From Nakaseomyces glabratus (Eukaryota > Ascomycota > Saccharomycetes > Saccharomycetales > Saccharomycetaceae): a stretch of 64,000 nucleotides of DNA. The translations under genes and the position numbers were made by a program. The stretch spans positions 992,001 through 1,056,000 of the forward strand of contig NC_088961.1 of the NCBI RefSeq assembly GCF_010111755.1. The letters are read 5' to 3'. Positions 1 to 10,800 of the stretch are shown one piece after another (position 1 is the first letter of the stretch; each line of letters starts with the position of its first letter). The notes beneath the pieces were generated by a model. It was not told the DNA's origin, did no database searches, and was given only the letters and a program-made list of their open reading frames with translations.

Positions 1-12
1 TATTGAGATTCT

Positions 13-666
13 TTACATGAACAAAGCCAACAAAGCAGCCAAACCCATGACGGAAGAAGCGGCCAAGTTAGCAGCGCCGTTAACGTGTTGGGTAACGATA
101 ACATGTTGAGAAGAGGTTGGTTGTGCAGCAAGAGAAGAACGTTGGGTAGATAGGATAGTAGTTGGGTGTGGAGCAACAGATTGTCTGACGGTGGTAGTAG
201 TGTCAGGCTTTGGAGCTGGCTTAGTGCTTGGTTGTGGTTGTGGTTGTGGTTGTGGCTTTGGTTCTGGACCAGGAGCTGGCTTGGTGGTTGGTTGTGGTTG
301 TGGTTGTGGGTGTGGCTTTGGCTTGGTGATGGTACATGGACAGTCAGTGATTGTCAATGTGGTAGCAGAAGTGACAGTGTAAGTAACACCGTTTTGAGTG
401 AAGGTAGTTGGGTATGGGCAGTAAGTGGTGTAAGCAGTAACAACTTCGATCTCAGTTTCAGTAGTAGTAGAGTTGAAACCTGGTGGTGGGGCTGGGATGG
501 TAGTAGTGGAGCTGGTAGTTGGAGGAGTGGTAGTAGAAGAGACAGTGGTAGTGTTTTGAGATGGAACTGAGGTACTTGGATCAATTGGAATGGAACTGTT
601 ACTGAATTGACCCATAACAGCAGAGGAGGCAATAGCCAAAGTAGCGAACGCGGTAGTAAACTTCAT
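13..666 (-). CDS. SED1: GPI-anchored cell wall protein, SED1/SPI1 family
   Basis: Structural mannoprotein of the cell wall, 217 codons. Residues 1-19 form a signal peptide (basic start, hydrophobic core, ending SAVMG). A Ser/Thr-rich stalk follows (about 20-75). Then comes the family's Cys module (about 78-116, containing [10 protein letters not shown] and [10 protein letters not shown]). A Pro/Gln/Lys tract follows (about 116-155), then a Ser/Thr region and a C-terminal hydrophobic GPI signal after NGAANLAA. S. cerevisiae Sed1 is longer (338 residues) with two Cys modules; this protein has one, like Spi1. I chose SED1 over SPI1 because RAD55 and PPH3 follow in the same order as YDR077W-076W-075W. 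The long upstream region has several STREs and a TATA-like TTTATATA near 780, fitting stress or stationary-phase expression. The Pro/Gln tract is coded by a 60-bp tandem duplication and may vary in length. Confidence 0.85.
   Translation of the reverse strand: MKFTTAFATLAIASSAVMGQFSNSSIPIDPSTSVPSQNTTTVSSTTTPPTTSSTTTIPAPPPGFNSTTTETEIEVVTAYTTYCPYPTTFTQNGVTYTVTSATTLTITDCPCTITKPKPHPQPQPQPTTKPAPGPEPKPQPQPQPQPSTKPAPKPDTTTTVRQSVAPHPTTILSTQRSSLAAQPTSSQHVIVTQHVNGAANLAASSVMGLAALLALFM
212..322. repeat. 60-bp tandem duplication coding the Pro/Gln tract of SED1
   Basis: Two near-identical copies start at 212 and 272 (both begin GGAGCTGGCTT on the + strand). Each contains a run of the hexamer GGTTGT. On the coding strand they encode alternating Pro-Gln followed by a Thr-Lys-Pro-Ala-Pro linker. 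Such in-frame minisatellites in yeast wall proteins often change copy number between strains. Confidence 0.85.
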
Positions 667-2845
667 TGTTAGTTTTTTTTTGGTTGGTCTAAGTTTTCAA
701 TTAAACGATTGTTGTGTTGTTGTTCTTATATTATAAAGGAAAGGTTTAAGATAATGGTTACAAAGAAAAAAGCTTCCCTTTATATACCTTTTTTTTTTTC
801 CTTTAGTAAGTTATTTTGTAAGGGATTGAATATCAATTACAAGTATGCAACCAGTCTATTCTATTTTCTACTCATTTTAATTTTAGAAATTAATTTGAGT
901 ACTTTAAAAACTCCCTGATACTTTTCTTATTGCTCATTATTTTTAGGCATTGCTTATTACTGAGAATTCAAGAGGGGGTTCCAGTTATCCTAATATCCAT
1001 CCCATCTCGGATACAAGTTCAAGTTCATCTACAGTACTAAGCATCAATGCAATGCAACTCATTTATTCACTATCGAGAGTTAGGCAAAAACCCAGCCACA
1101 CCAGTCTTTGATGCTATCGCCCATGATGGGTACAAAGAAATTAATTTTAGAAGCTTCCAACTTCATTTACGTACTACTTTTATTAGCAGTCCTTGCCCTA
1201 GTACTTGCCCTAGTACTTGCCCTAGTCCTGGCCCCAGTACTTGCCCTAGATTACAGTTTCTTAGGTCCGTCCTTCCCTCTCTCCCTTAGTGAGATCTCAA
1301 CCACCGTTGATGGACCCGGAACTGGTACTTGGTGGTAATGGCCACTCTCCCCCCTCCCCCCACTAGAAGGGATGACTCGTTTCTTTTATCTCCTCTGTGC
1401 GGATGTTTCCTCGACTGTTTTCTCTTGTATCCTGCGGACGGGCACTGCAGCTCTGGCACCTTTGAACAACTTTGACGTATTTACATTGCTTTCCCTCTTT
1501 CCACTTTAGGAAATGATAGAGAATTGGTGCGAGTTGTATCTCTTTGTGTGCGGAATTTTCACTGCAAATGCAATGTACGAGGCAATGCCATAATAACTTA
1601 GTTGGGAAAAAGGGTCCCTCTCTCCCCCCCACCCATTATTTACAGTGTATAGTGTGCGTGGATCTCTAAGTGGAGTTTTTGTGTTTCGTACTTCTCTATC
1701 TCTGTGGAGTGGGGAGGGGGGGAAGACTCAACAAAGGGGAGTGATTCCCTGCAGTGGAGCGATGCAAAAGAGATCGTACGTGCTGCAAACGGGGTTAATT
1801 AAAGAAAAGAAAAGAGGCTGTAATATGGTCAAAGGAAAAGAAAAAAAGACGTCATTTCTCTCTCTCCATCAAGGGACCAAGGATAATTTGAGATAGTGGG
1901 TTTCTTGGGAATAGAGTGCCATGTATTGTCGGCAGGGAGGGTAGGTGGCACTAACACTACTGTTTCAAGAAAACCCATTGAAAATGGATGAGGAAACGCT
2001 ACAATGCTGCTTTCTTTGCCCTTGTCATAACTGACTTGAAAATTAGACTCTGCTATGTCTCTCAAGGTTGAAAATTGAAAAGGGAAATGAAGGGAGTCGA
2101 GGTCCAGACTACCTTTGCCCCTCACCGCCAGGCGCTTCAGGTGCTACCCACCACGGCCCACCCTGAAAAAGACGAGCCCCATTGTTACCTATGCAACAGG
2201 CATCTATCGTACTGGTGTTTCTCCGTGTCCCTCTTGCACTCAGCACTCAGCACACCCTTTGTGGAATGGAATTTATTGTACTTCACGGACCGTATCAAAT
2301 AGGTTTGTGCAATTGCGTACGTTCCTCTAAGGTGTCTCGTCCCGTAGAGGAATGTTGTAGGCATGATGTAATTTAAATGCGAACCTTTCTTTTTTCTCTC
2401 CCTCTCGTTGTGTGAAGCTAATGACTTAATTCACAGTGATTAAAATTAGACCAATATTCCCCTCCGTGCAGGTGTGTCTGTTGGGAACAGGATATTAATT
2501 TATTACACTAGCTAATTGTTTCCCAATTGGGATAAATGAATCTAAAATATAACCGCAAGGGGCCTCTTCATGGAAATTAACGGGTATTGCCTCTGCGGCA
2601 ATATGCTGGTCCATACGAGCAATTTACGTATTCTCCTGTTTAATTTTATATTAGGTTTAGCTCTGTTGTTACCCAAAAAGGGTAAATTACAAGATAATTA
2701 TTCTTGTGTTTCCATTCCCATGACTCTATAATACAATTTGAAGTATAGTATAAACAATAATACAAGCAAATATTAACAAAAAGGCAACAAGAACAAGAAC
2801 AAGAGAAAGAACAAGAACAAAAAACAATAAATTAAAATAAATGAC
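667..2845. promoter_or_regulatory. 2.2-kb SED1 upstream / RAD55 downstream region with STRE cluster
   Basis: No convincing gene; the open frames here are short and low-complexity. It holds a TATA-like stretch near 780 and STRE cores (AGGGG or CCCCT) at 973, 1351, 1715, 1735, 2118, 2459 and 2558. It also holds G/C-homopolymer runs (around 1345-1365, 1625 and 1711-1722), a 12-bp tandem repeat at 1193-1249 and an AACAAG-rich stretch at about 2776-2825 just beyond the RAD55 stop. Msn2/Msn4-type stress control of SED1 is an inference from the STREs. Confidence 0.6.
1193..1249. repeat. 12-bp tandem repeat, about 4.75 copies
   Basis: The unit TTGCCCTAGTAC occurs twice perfectly, then twice with substitutions, then as a partial copy. 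It lies about 530-580 bp upstream of the SED1 start. It also creates short open frames rich in Leu-Val-Ala or Cys-Pro-Ser, which I take as by-products of the repeat. Confidence 0.85.
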
Positions 2846-3859
2846 TCAATCTAGATCTATATCGAACGGTACAACTGAGAAGTTGAGGCTCTGGCTGGAT
2901 TTTTGCCGGTCCTTGTGTACTAGAGCAACTCTACATCTGCCGTTTCCCGTTGCCTTTTTGCTGCACTCAGTGTCTAGATTTCGAGTAACTTTATCTTCCC
3001 ATTCCCAAAATATACCTATTCGACGTTTAATAAATATCTCCCACCTGCTATCACGGTTACCTAGGGCATTGTTCGCCACCAACGCACTTCTAATGACATT
3101 TGGGGCGTACACTCGGCGACGTTTGTTGTTCTCATACAGGTAGTTGTGTGACTTGACAAAGAAGTTGAACCCATCTTCAACCATCTCAAGTTCGTCCTCG
3201 GCACCGCCATTGTTCTCAGGTACATACGTGGTATTCATCGAGTCATTCAGTATGACATGGCACGCATTGTTCTTGTTGTTGTATTTTGTGATCAATGTCA
3301 TTAGGATAATCAGATATCGACACTTGGTGTCGTGCAACGTAGTGCAGTTCTTCTTGCTCAAGCTGTGCAATTGCAGATTCAGTAACCTTGACAAACCATC
3401 TATTATAACTAGTCGATAGCTGTCATTGCTATTGGTATCGTTGGTAATTGCCTCTGTACCCGTGCTCGGCATGGCGCTCTCAGCTGGTGATTGGCTTTGC
3501 GAAATTGAGTCTGGCTCCGACATCACCTGCTTTTGATAGAAATACAAAAGTTCCGTGAACTTCGTTATCCGGATATATTCTATCCTTTCCTTCACTTCAG
3601 CTTCACTTCGCAGCAACATCTGTGGCGCAACACCGCTAGTAGTTATCCATAGAACTTTACCGTCATCATTCTCTTGTAAATATGTCTTGACCGTCTCACT
3701 CGCAAGCCATGTCTTTCCTATCCCAGGAATGCCATATATCTCGTAGCTTGACTTGTATCTAAACCCTCCATCTAACTCATTGTCTAACGCTGTTAAACCA
3801 GTGGATATAGGCTTCGGTGCATTGACGATCAGCTGTGACAACGGTACTCCAAAGGACAT
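2846..3859 (-). CDS. RAD55: RecA-like recombination mediator Rad55
   Basis: Rad51 paralogue that works with Rad57 to help Rad51 load on RPA-coated single-stranded DNA in homologous recombination. The 337-residue protein has a Walker A motif GIPGIGKT at residues 43-50 and a Walker B strand (YRLVIIDG, 148-155). Its start MSFGVPLSQLIV and the DCMNT-like segment (here NDSMNTTYV) match the S. cerevisiae protein. It is shorter than S. cerevisiae Rad55 (406 residues) because the C-terminal tail is reduced. An extra Ser/Asn-rich stretch lies before Walker B (about 114-147). The ATG at 3859 is the natural start by similarity. It is followed downstream by SED1 and preceded by PPH3 on the same strand, the same trio as in S. 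cerevisiae. A PAC motif lies 107 bp upstream. Confidence 0.9.
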   Translation of the reverse strand: MSFGVPLSQLIVNAPKPISTGLTALDNELDGGFRYKSSYEIYGIPGIGKTWLASETVKTYLQENDDGKVLWITTSGVAPQMLLRSEAEVKERIEYIRITKFTELLYFYQKQVMSEPDSISQSQSPAESAMPSTGTEAITNDTNSNDSYRLVIIDGLSRLLNLQLHSLSKKNCTTLHDTKCRYLIILMTLITKYNNKNNACHVILNDSMNTTYVPENNGGAEDELEMVEDGFNFFVKSHNYLYENNKRRRVYAPNVIRSALVANNALGNRDSRWEIFIKRRIGIFWEWEDKVTRNLDTECSKKATGNGRCRVALVHKDRQKSSQSLNFSVVPFDIDLD

Positions 3860-4421
3860 GTTTGCAACAAAACTTCTTGTATTGTATCCAAGTGACTAGA
3901 AAATTCAATACGACTGGCATATAGCAACAAGGTAAGTTGCACAACGCAGGTATTGCTTAATTCAAGCTCATCGCTCCTACTATGGCCCACAATCTAGTAT
4001 TTTTCTTTCTTTTGATCTCGCGCGCGATATTGGAGGGCACGCGATACTGGAGGATACCAGTCAGTTCTCTAGTTGTTCAGAATTATATGTTTGCATTTCA
4101 ACGTGAGTATGGGCCAAGAGTACATCAACTATATCGAGCAAAAGGTATAACAACGCTCTCGTTTCAGGAAACGTGGATATTTGCAATAATATTAGTACAG
4201 AAAATTAATTAGTGTTACATATGCAAAGAGAGCAATAATCCTTTCATGATTATGCCCAAAATTATTAAACTGAAATAGAATGCGCCTGATTTATACATGA
4301 AAGAATAACATATTAAACACCCCAAAAAATACTTGTGTAAAGATTTCCTGGATAATGTCTAAAAGGTTTTCTTCATGAATACCCTTGCTCAGTACAATGA
4401 ATGCTTTACGATTTGAAGTAT
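3860..4421. promoter_or_regulatory. RAD55 upstream region
   Basis: Sequence between the RAD55 start and the PPH3 stop. It contains an exact PAC motif (GCTCATCGC, 3966-3974) and a CpG palindrome TCGCGCGCGA at 4018-4027. No gene is seen. Confidence 0.5.
3966..3974 (-). promoter_or_regulatory. PAC motif upstream of RAD55
   Basis: Exact GCGATGAGC on the minus strand, 107 bp before the RAD55 ATG. In S. cerevisiae PAC is bound by Dot6/Tod6 in ribosome-biogenesis promoters; a role at RAD55 is uncertain. Confidence 0.4.
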
Positions 4422-5351
4422 CTATAAAAAGTAGTCCATTTGAGCTTTCTTTGTCGGTATGATGGTGTTCCCGACACCATTTTGAGCCTGAACAGCTTCA
4501 AATATCGTATACTTTCTCTCTAAATTATCCTCAATCTTCAAAACTGCAGCAACATTACCACATCTATAACAGTAGTTAGGAGCAGACCATACTGTAACTA
4601 GGCCACCATCAAACATCTCCTTATAACCTTCCATTACCAGCTGGTGCGCTCTTGCAATAAGATCAACGTTATTTACATGTAAGAACTCATCAACTTCACC
4701 TTTCCCAAATAGAAATCCAGCTCCTCGTGGGGACATAGACCAAGTATCAACCTCGTCGGGATCACTCCATAACAAATCACACATACCTCCCTCGTGAGGT
4801 ACTTCTTGCTTTCTGTCAATGGCTCTAATTTCATTCAGTGTAGTAATATCTGGTGACAATCCACCATGTACGCAAAATATACTGTCATTTATAATAGCTC
4901 CTAAAGATAAATAGTCAAAGACTTCGCAGCAGTATCTCCACACATTACTATTACCATATTTTCTCATTACTTCATCATAGAATCCGTAAACTTTTGTGAT
5001 TTGGCGGGTTTCATGGTTACCACGTATTAACGTAATTCGATCCGGGTATCGCAATTTATATACCAACAGCAGGAGAAATGACTCTAGCGAATAGAATCCT
5101 CTATCAACGAAATCTCCCAAAAACACGTATCTGGTCTTTTCTACACCACCACTTTTCTCAAACAAAGTTAGTAGATCATGTAACTGACCATGAATGTCAC
5201 CACATATCGTTACTGGAGTATCGACGCGTGCCACATTAGATTCATTCATCAGCAACTCCTGTGAATCCATGCATAGCGCATAAACTGTCTCTTCTGGTAT
5301 ATGTCGCCCTTCCTTCAAAGAAACCAGTATTTCATCGAGATCTACCAGCAT
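4422..5351 (-). CDS. PPH3: PP2A-like (PP4) phosphatase catalytic subunit Pph3
   Basis: Ser/Thr phosphatase catalytic subunit, 309 residues, about the length of S. cerevisiae Pph3 (308). The metallophosphatase motifs are present: CGDIHGQ (metal ligands Asp and His), [15 protein letters not shown] and a later CVHGGLSP. It ends in DYFL, the PP2A-type tail that is carboxymethylated and binds regulatory subunits. In yeast Pph3 acts with Psy2 and Psy4 to dephosphorylate histone H2A and Rad53 during recovery from DNA damage. This is a thematic match with the adjacent RAD55, although that pairing is simply conserved synteny. The first ATG (5351) fits the family start. Confidence 0.93.
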   Translation of the reverse strand: MLVDLDEILVSLKEGRHIPEETVYALCMDSQELLMNESNVARVDTPVTICGDIHGQLHDLLTLFEKSGGVEKTRYVFLGDFVDRGFYSLESFLLLLVYKLRYPDRITLIRGNHETRQITKVYGFYDEVMRKYGNSNVWRYCCEVFDYLSLGAIINDSIFCVHGGLSPDITTLNEIRAIDRKQEVPHEGGMCDLLWSDPDEVDTWSMSPRGAGFLFGKGEVDEFLHVNNVDLIARAHQLVMEGYKEMFDGGLVTVWSAPNYCYRCGNVAAVLKIEDNLERKYTIFEAVQAQNGVGNTIIPTKKAQMDYFL

Positions 5352-6028
5352 TGTATTCTCTATTTATTCCTGTTGCTTTTCAATGTCTGAGATAAAAACT
5401 AGCACCTTGTGTTATCCTTACTAGTTCTAGCTTTTTTCTAATTGATGAAGCCAGATATGTTTGATTCTTATCCAATGATTATCTGTGTCTATCTTAAACT
5501 GTTGTGATTAGGTTGACCCTCGGGTACAATCTTGGAGAAGGGAGCACAATATTACCTTGGAGTTTTGTTTGTTGGTTTTTTGACAAATGGAAACTCTCAA
5601 TACCGTTGGCGTTCCTCAGTTATGGTTATGGTATTGGTACTAGGGCTATGTAATTCAAATCGTTGCTGAAATTTAAGATACAATTTGAATCATACAATGG
5701 AGATACCGTTTACGTCAAGCCCATCACTTTACTAATACCGGTCGCTGCTGTTTTCGATGTCAAAATTTCAGCTTCACTTTAAATTTTTCAACTTTTCATT
5801 TCTTTTTTTCCCAAATTTCGCTCTTCGCGTTCTTGAACTGAATACTATGCTGAATTTTAAGACCGTTATGCAATGCAATACAGTGAATAGAGACACTTCA
5901 GCTTATGTAGTCATGGTTTCGAAAGCAAAAATGCTGAGCTATAATACAGATGGTGTTAAATAGATTAATAGGCCAAAGTTTTTTGGTATGTATATGTACA
6001 TATGTGAGATATTTTGACAGTATTTGTT
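5352..6028. other. Intergenic region PPH3 / LEO1 (block junction)
   Basis: PPH3 promoter side plus the LEO1 3' side. It joins genes that lie on S. cerevisiae chromosomes IV and XV, so it marks a synteny breakpoint. I see no tRNA, repeat or credible ORF in it. Confidence 0.5.
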
Positions 6029-7369
6029 TCAGTCATCCTCTTCGCTACTGATAATGGCTGTTTTTCTTCTCTTGTTGTCGTCTTCTTCATCGTCATCCTC
6101 AGTGAAAGCATGTTCTCCTTGTCTTTTGGCGTTTCTTAATCTATCAGCGTCGAGATCGTCATCTTCTTCTTCCTCTTCCTCTTCTTCACCATCGTCTATG
6201 AAGTCCTCTTCATCTTCATCGTCCACTAAGAAACCATCATCCTCGTATTCGTTTTGCCTACTAGACCTCGAAGGAGTGTTGCCCCTCTTGAACTCACCGG
6301 TCTCTGCGAAGCCATTTTCGGCATTTTCACGAGTTTCGATCTCTTTCTGTTGTCTCTTCCTTCTCTCTCTTATTATTTGACCTTGGAGTTTTTCAAGCTC
6401 TTTCTTTTCTATCTCTGGATCCTGCTTGATAATATAGGAACCAGGACCCAGATTTTGTCTTGCGTTCCTCCTGCTAACAGCTTTACTTAGTTTTTGATGT
6501 ATCTTCGAGTTGGTGGAGGTAGGTATAAACATCATAGTCTTGGTTATTTCACCACCATCATAGCATTGCATTAGTTCCTGTTGATCGTGAGAAACAGTCA
6601 AGAAAGTATTGTCTGTGTCATTAACTATGATATCCGTGTATTCGTCGCCTAATTTAAGCGAGAACGAACCGTCTGACCATTGAACAATTTGTGCATTAGA
6701 CTCCTTGAAAACGTGTTGCTCAGCATCACGAGAGTATCTCCATCTAATTGTGTTCTCATCAATTAATCTATCACCTAATTGGTCCTCCTTTGAGGCAGAC
6801 TTGCTTAGTCTTTCATCAACGGTGGCTTCAAAAGTTTGAGGATCGAATGGTACAGGATCTATTGTTAAGAAGGCTGGAACTTTAGCATAAAATATTTCAT
6901 CGTGTTCATTGTTTGTCGTCCTGGTCTTGTAAGGGATAATATGTCTAATCAAGTCGACGTTTGATTCCTTAAACGTATGTGGCTCATCATCGTCTGAATA
7001 ATTTACTGCATCCTCACCATAAAACTTTCTTGTGTACATCTCCTGCTCCTTAGCTTCATCGTCATAGTCTTCCATGTCATAATCCTCACGTTCTCGACTG
7101 CGTCTGGTGATGCCTTCCTCATCATCGTCTTCTTCATCATCGCTAATTCCAGTAGTACCATTCCTGCCTCTGCCAGTGGTAATCTCTTCCTCATCCTCAT
7201 CATCCTCATCATCACCAAAAAGATCATCCATCTCTTCTTCTTTCTCTGGCATGGTTTCCTCTTGGTCTTTTCCATCCTCAACAGAATCCTCTGCCTCCTC
7301 TTTTGGCGGCTCCTCTGGAGCCAATTCAACTTGCTCTTCAGACATATTATGTTTCTCTTCTTCAGACAT
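6029..7369 (-). CDS. LEO1: Paf1 complex subunit Leo1
   Basis: Component of the Paf1 transcription elongation complex, which travels with RNA polymerase II and promotes H2B ubiquitylation and H3K4/K36 methylation. It has 446 residues (S. cerevisiae 464). The N-terminal third and the C-terminal part are extremely acidic (Asp/Glu runs). The conserved Leo1 core (about 130-310) includes the stretch EIFYAKVPAFLTIDP, and TIRWRYSRD and SDGSFSLKLGDEY follow. The acidic tail is interrupted by a short basic stretch and ends in SSEEDD. Two ATGs in nearly identical context lie 24 nt apart at the start (7369 and 7345) because of a small tandem duplication; I keep the upstream one. First gene of the YOR123C-YOR130C block. 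Confidence 0.93.
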   Translation of the reverse strand: MSEEEKHNMSEEQVELAPEEPPKEEAEDSVEDGKDQEETMPEKEEEMDDLFGDDEDDEDEEEITTGRGRNGTTGISDDEEDDDEEGITRRSREREDYDMEDYDDEAKEQEMYTRKFYGEDAVNYSDDDEPHTFKESNVDLIRHIIPYKTRTTNNEHDEIFYAKVPAFLTIDPVPFDPQTFEATVDERLSKSASKEDQLGDRLIDENTIRWRYSRDAEQHVFKESNAQIVQWSDGSFSLKLGDEYTDIIVNDTDNTFLTVSHDQQELMQCYDGGEITKTMMFIPTSTNSKIHQKLSKAVSRRNARQNLGPGSYIIKQDPEIEKKELEKLQGQIIRERRKRQQKEIETRENAENGFAETGEFKRGNTPSRSSRQNEYEDDGFLVDDEDEEDFIDDGEEEEEEEEDDDLDADRLRNAKRQGEHAFTEDDDEEDDNKRRKTAIISSEEDD

Positions 7370-7869
7370 ATTATATATTACTTGGTTTTTCCCTCTTGAG
7401 CTCTATTTGCTAATATTTCAGGCAACTCTGTCTCTCCGTACTGATATTCAAAACTGGATAACAAATAAACTAATACAAATACCAATTGGTTGGTAAAGAA
7501 AACAAAGAGCTTTGAGTGAAATTTATCTGATGTATTATCTCTAGAGATAAAATAATGTCGACTACAAAAGAGGCAAGACTAATAGAGTCTTGATAGTTCT
7601 CTGCTTTTAACATTGTCTAAGTTTCTTAATTTTTTTTTCAGCGAAGTGAAGCCCAAACTTTGTCATGAAAAACAAGAAAATCCTAATTATGATAGCAGTA
7701 CATTCCAATATAGATTAAAAATAGTCATTTGAGTTCAGTTACTTATAGAGAATAGTATGTTCAATTGGGTTGTCTTGTATCTACAAACAGGTTGTATATA
7801 GTATATGTGGGTTTAGTTTTGTCAAGTATTCAGATCTATGCTTGTTCTTAAGTTCAGCGTTGTTCACTT
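7370..7869. other. Intergenic region LEO1 / UBP2
   Basis: LEO1 5' region and UBP2 3' region. AT-rich; no motif or gene stands out. Confidence 0.5.
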
Positions 7870-10800
7870 TCAATTCTTCTCTATCATTCTTTTCAATGGC
7901 TCGATATCCTTCTCATGTCCCTTTTTCACAAACACAATAAAATATGGGGTTGCAGTATTGCCCTCAGTGAAATTCATGACTTCTTCTTCTGGTACTTCGG
8001 TAACTGTTTCGTCGTTGTACTTTCTCCAGATAGAGTTGACGAAATCTTTGATGTACACCCAGTAATGCCCATAGCTAGCCTCACCTCTATGGATGAATAC
8101 CGCAAATAAAGTATATCCATGCTCTGTAAAATCATCGAACTGGTGGTTAATCTTCTCTTCTAGGTTGGTGATTTTAACATATAAATCAGACAGTTCATCG
8201 GCAACTTTACTTGCCGATTCCTCTAATTTTGTAGCCAGAAGATCAGGATCACTGATGCTGATATTTGTATTTTGCAAAACTTCTGATCTCAGGAAGTTTG
8301 CCGTCTCTTTGTAAGCATCTCTACGACTTAGTCCAAGTTCATTTCGAGATAGTAGTTCTTTTTGTCTTTCCTTGAAAGAGCGTAACTGTCTCTTAAGTTC
8401 CGCCGTTTCTTCTCTCTTTTGCAACAGTTTCACATCATCGGTGTCCGCGTATCTATCCAAATAAATGTCACTCTCAAAAGGAAGAGGTTCTATAGACTTA
8501 TAGGGCATGAATCTTTCCCTATCGTAGTACACTCTTTGAATCTGAATCTGTAAAATAGTTGGAAACTTCTTGATCGCCAACTCTCTTTTAACCTCGCCAT
8601 ATTCCTCCATTGTCAAATACTCCTCTTTAAAGTAAAGATCCAACGCATCGTATACATCCTTGGGATGGTCAGCAATATTAACTAGTAGGGAGACAAACCG
8701 TTCTACTTTGGTTCTGGTAACAGAATCGGCCTTCAATGGCTTAATGTGCTGATTAGTTTCACCGAAAAATAATTCCTTAATCAAGTCATTCTGTTCATGA
8801 TCCTCAGAAAGAGAAGTTGGAGATGAACTACTCTCAAGTTGAAATAAGACATTTCCAATACATTCGGTTACGTCTTGTTGGCGCCCCAATTCAAGAGCAT
8901 TTTCTAGTTGTTCAGGATCTATTTTAGCTACTTTTATTGCTGTGTCTTCTATTTCCATATTACCTTCATTCTCTTTATCAGTGTCAAGCATTTCAATATC
9001 ATGGTTGTTAGATACCAGATCATTAGATTCAATATTGTTAGTAGAGTTAATCTCTTCATTATTACGTTCCTCTTGTTCTATATCCATATTATGATCAATA
9101 TTTTCACCTGTACTTGGCATTGGTTGGCTATCTGTAGTAGAATTTGATCCTTCTATATTTGAGATCGGGGATTTTGTTTTTGCATTCTCAAACTCAACAT
9201 CGATACTGCTAGGTGCAAAAGCTAAATATGCTAGCTCTCTTTTAGGTGTGACACAACGTTGAGATGAAAATATCATGTCGTTGTAAAGATCTCTTAATTG
9301 ATATAGAAACTGCACAGATCTTTCAATTTCATTCTTACCAACCTGTCTTCCACCTATCCGTCTCTTTGATATAATACTATCAGGGTTGGAACTCAAGTCG
9401 GCAATGGTTTTCTGGTATTGAACAATATATTCTCTTAAAGGTGATATCGCAAAATAAAATTGAAGAAGGGAGTTTAGGTAGCATGTATTACCAATATTAT
9501 TAATACCAGTTGGCCAGTTTTCTGCAGGTAATGAATTAGGATTTATATTACCTGTCTCTAAAAAGTTCAGTAGCAGATTGGAGTTTCTTTCTAGAGCAAT
9601 TTTTGTTAAAGCGGCCCTATATTTCAAGAGCTGATCTGGTTCTTCTAGTAAAGTGTTTTTCCACTTTTGCTGAAACACATGCAATAGGTTAGGCTCTGTG
9701 ATGTTTTCATTGATTTGTAATATTTCAAACGACTGATGGTATCCAAGTGATTGTGCACCATAATATCTTTGGAATTCAGGACATTGATCAAAGAGGAAAT
9801 TAAATAACATCAAACTTCTTCTACTGTACGCAATAGTATATAGTGCCCTATCACAATCTATCTTAAGACCAGGTGCATCATTGATTTTAATTGTGTAAGC
9901 GGTTTGTATAATGTCCTCATCAACGGATTCATCAATTTCGAGCAGATCATATGCTTTCTGTATAATTCGATATGGCTCATAATCAACATAAAACTTCAAG
10001 TAATCAGATGTGAAGTACTTTGCAAGAAGTCGCAGTGCATTCTTAAGATCGCTGATTCTGTTGTTGTCCGGATTCTCTTTCCATTCATGTTTGTAAACTG
10101 ATAGTAAGAGATTTTCATCAAGAGATTCTAAAGTAACCTTTGTATAGTCAATACCAAAAACAGCTAGTGAATTCTGTAGAGCTTCTTGACCTATAACGTC
10201 TTGCTTACCACAGTAGGATAGTAGTTGGTATGACCCCTTCCTATTTGCAACAACAGATAACGAATCAAAGTATATTCCAATATTAGGCTCATCCAACGTA
10301 ATTAGTCGTTCATAGTTTTGTATGATGTCTCTTTCAGCATAGTGTAAGCAAACAGAAAGATTAGTAAAATTGGAATCGATATCAAAGGGAGAGTAGTAGA
10401 CGCGTTTTTGGGCCTCTTGTAAATGATATCCTTTATGTTCATTAACATTTAAAAGTTCAATATTTCTCGATTTAAAATCACCCAATAACTGTAACCAAGA
10501 AAATAAACTAAACTCTGGTTGAATTGTTCTCAAAATTCTATATTTTTTACTGAATTCAGCAGTAGAAGTTATATTCTGAGGTAAACTTGAAATAATGATA
10601 TTACCATATGCAATTAGCTCCAAACATTTTCGAGTGAAGGTGTCTCTAAGCTTCTGAATATTAGGGTCACCTAAGTAGTTCACTAAGTCTGGTGCCATGT
10701 ATTCTCCCCCAGGAATGTTCTCATTGGTATATGTAAACCCAAAGTGAGTTACCAGTGCAGAGGGATTCATGTTAGATATAAGTAAAGGGTGTTCGGCTTC

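Noticed and set aside
166..570. Plus-strand Trp/Gly/Leu-rich frame across SED1
   Set aside because: Antisense shadow of the repetitive SED1 coding sequence.
1047..1338. Two overlapping plus-strand frames rich in Cys-Pro-Ser or Leu-Val-Ala
   Set aside because: Both arise from the 12-bp tandem repeat and have no domain or conserved pattern.
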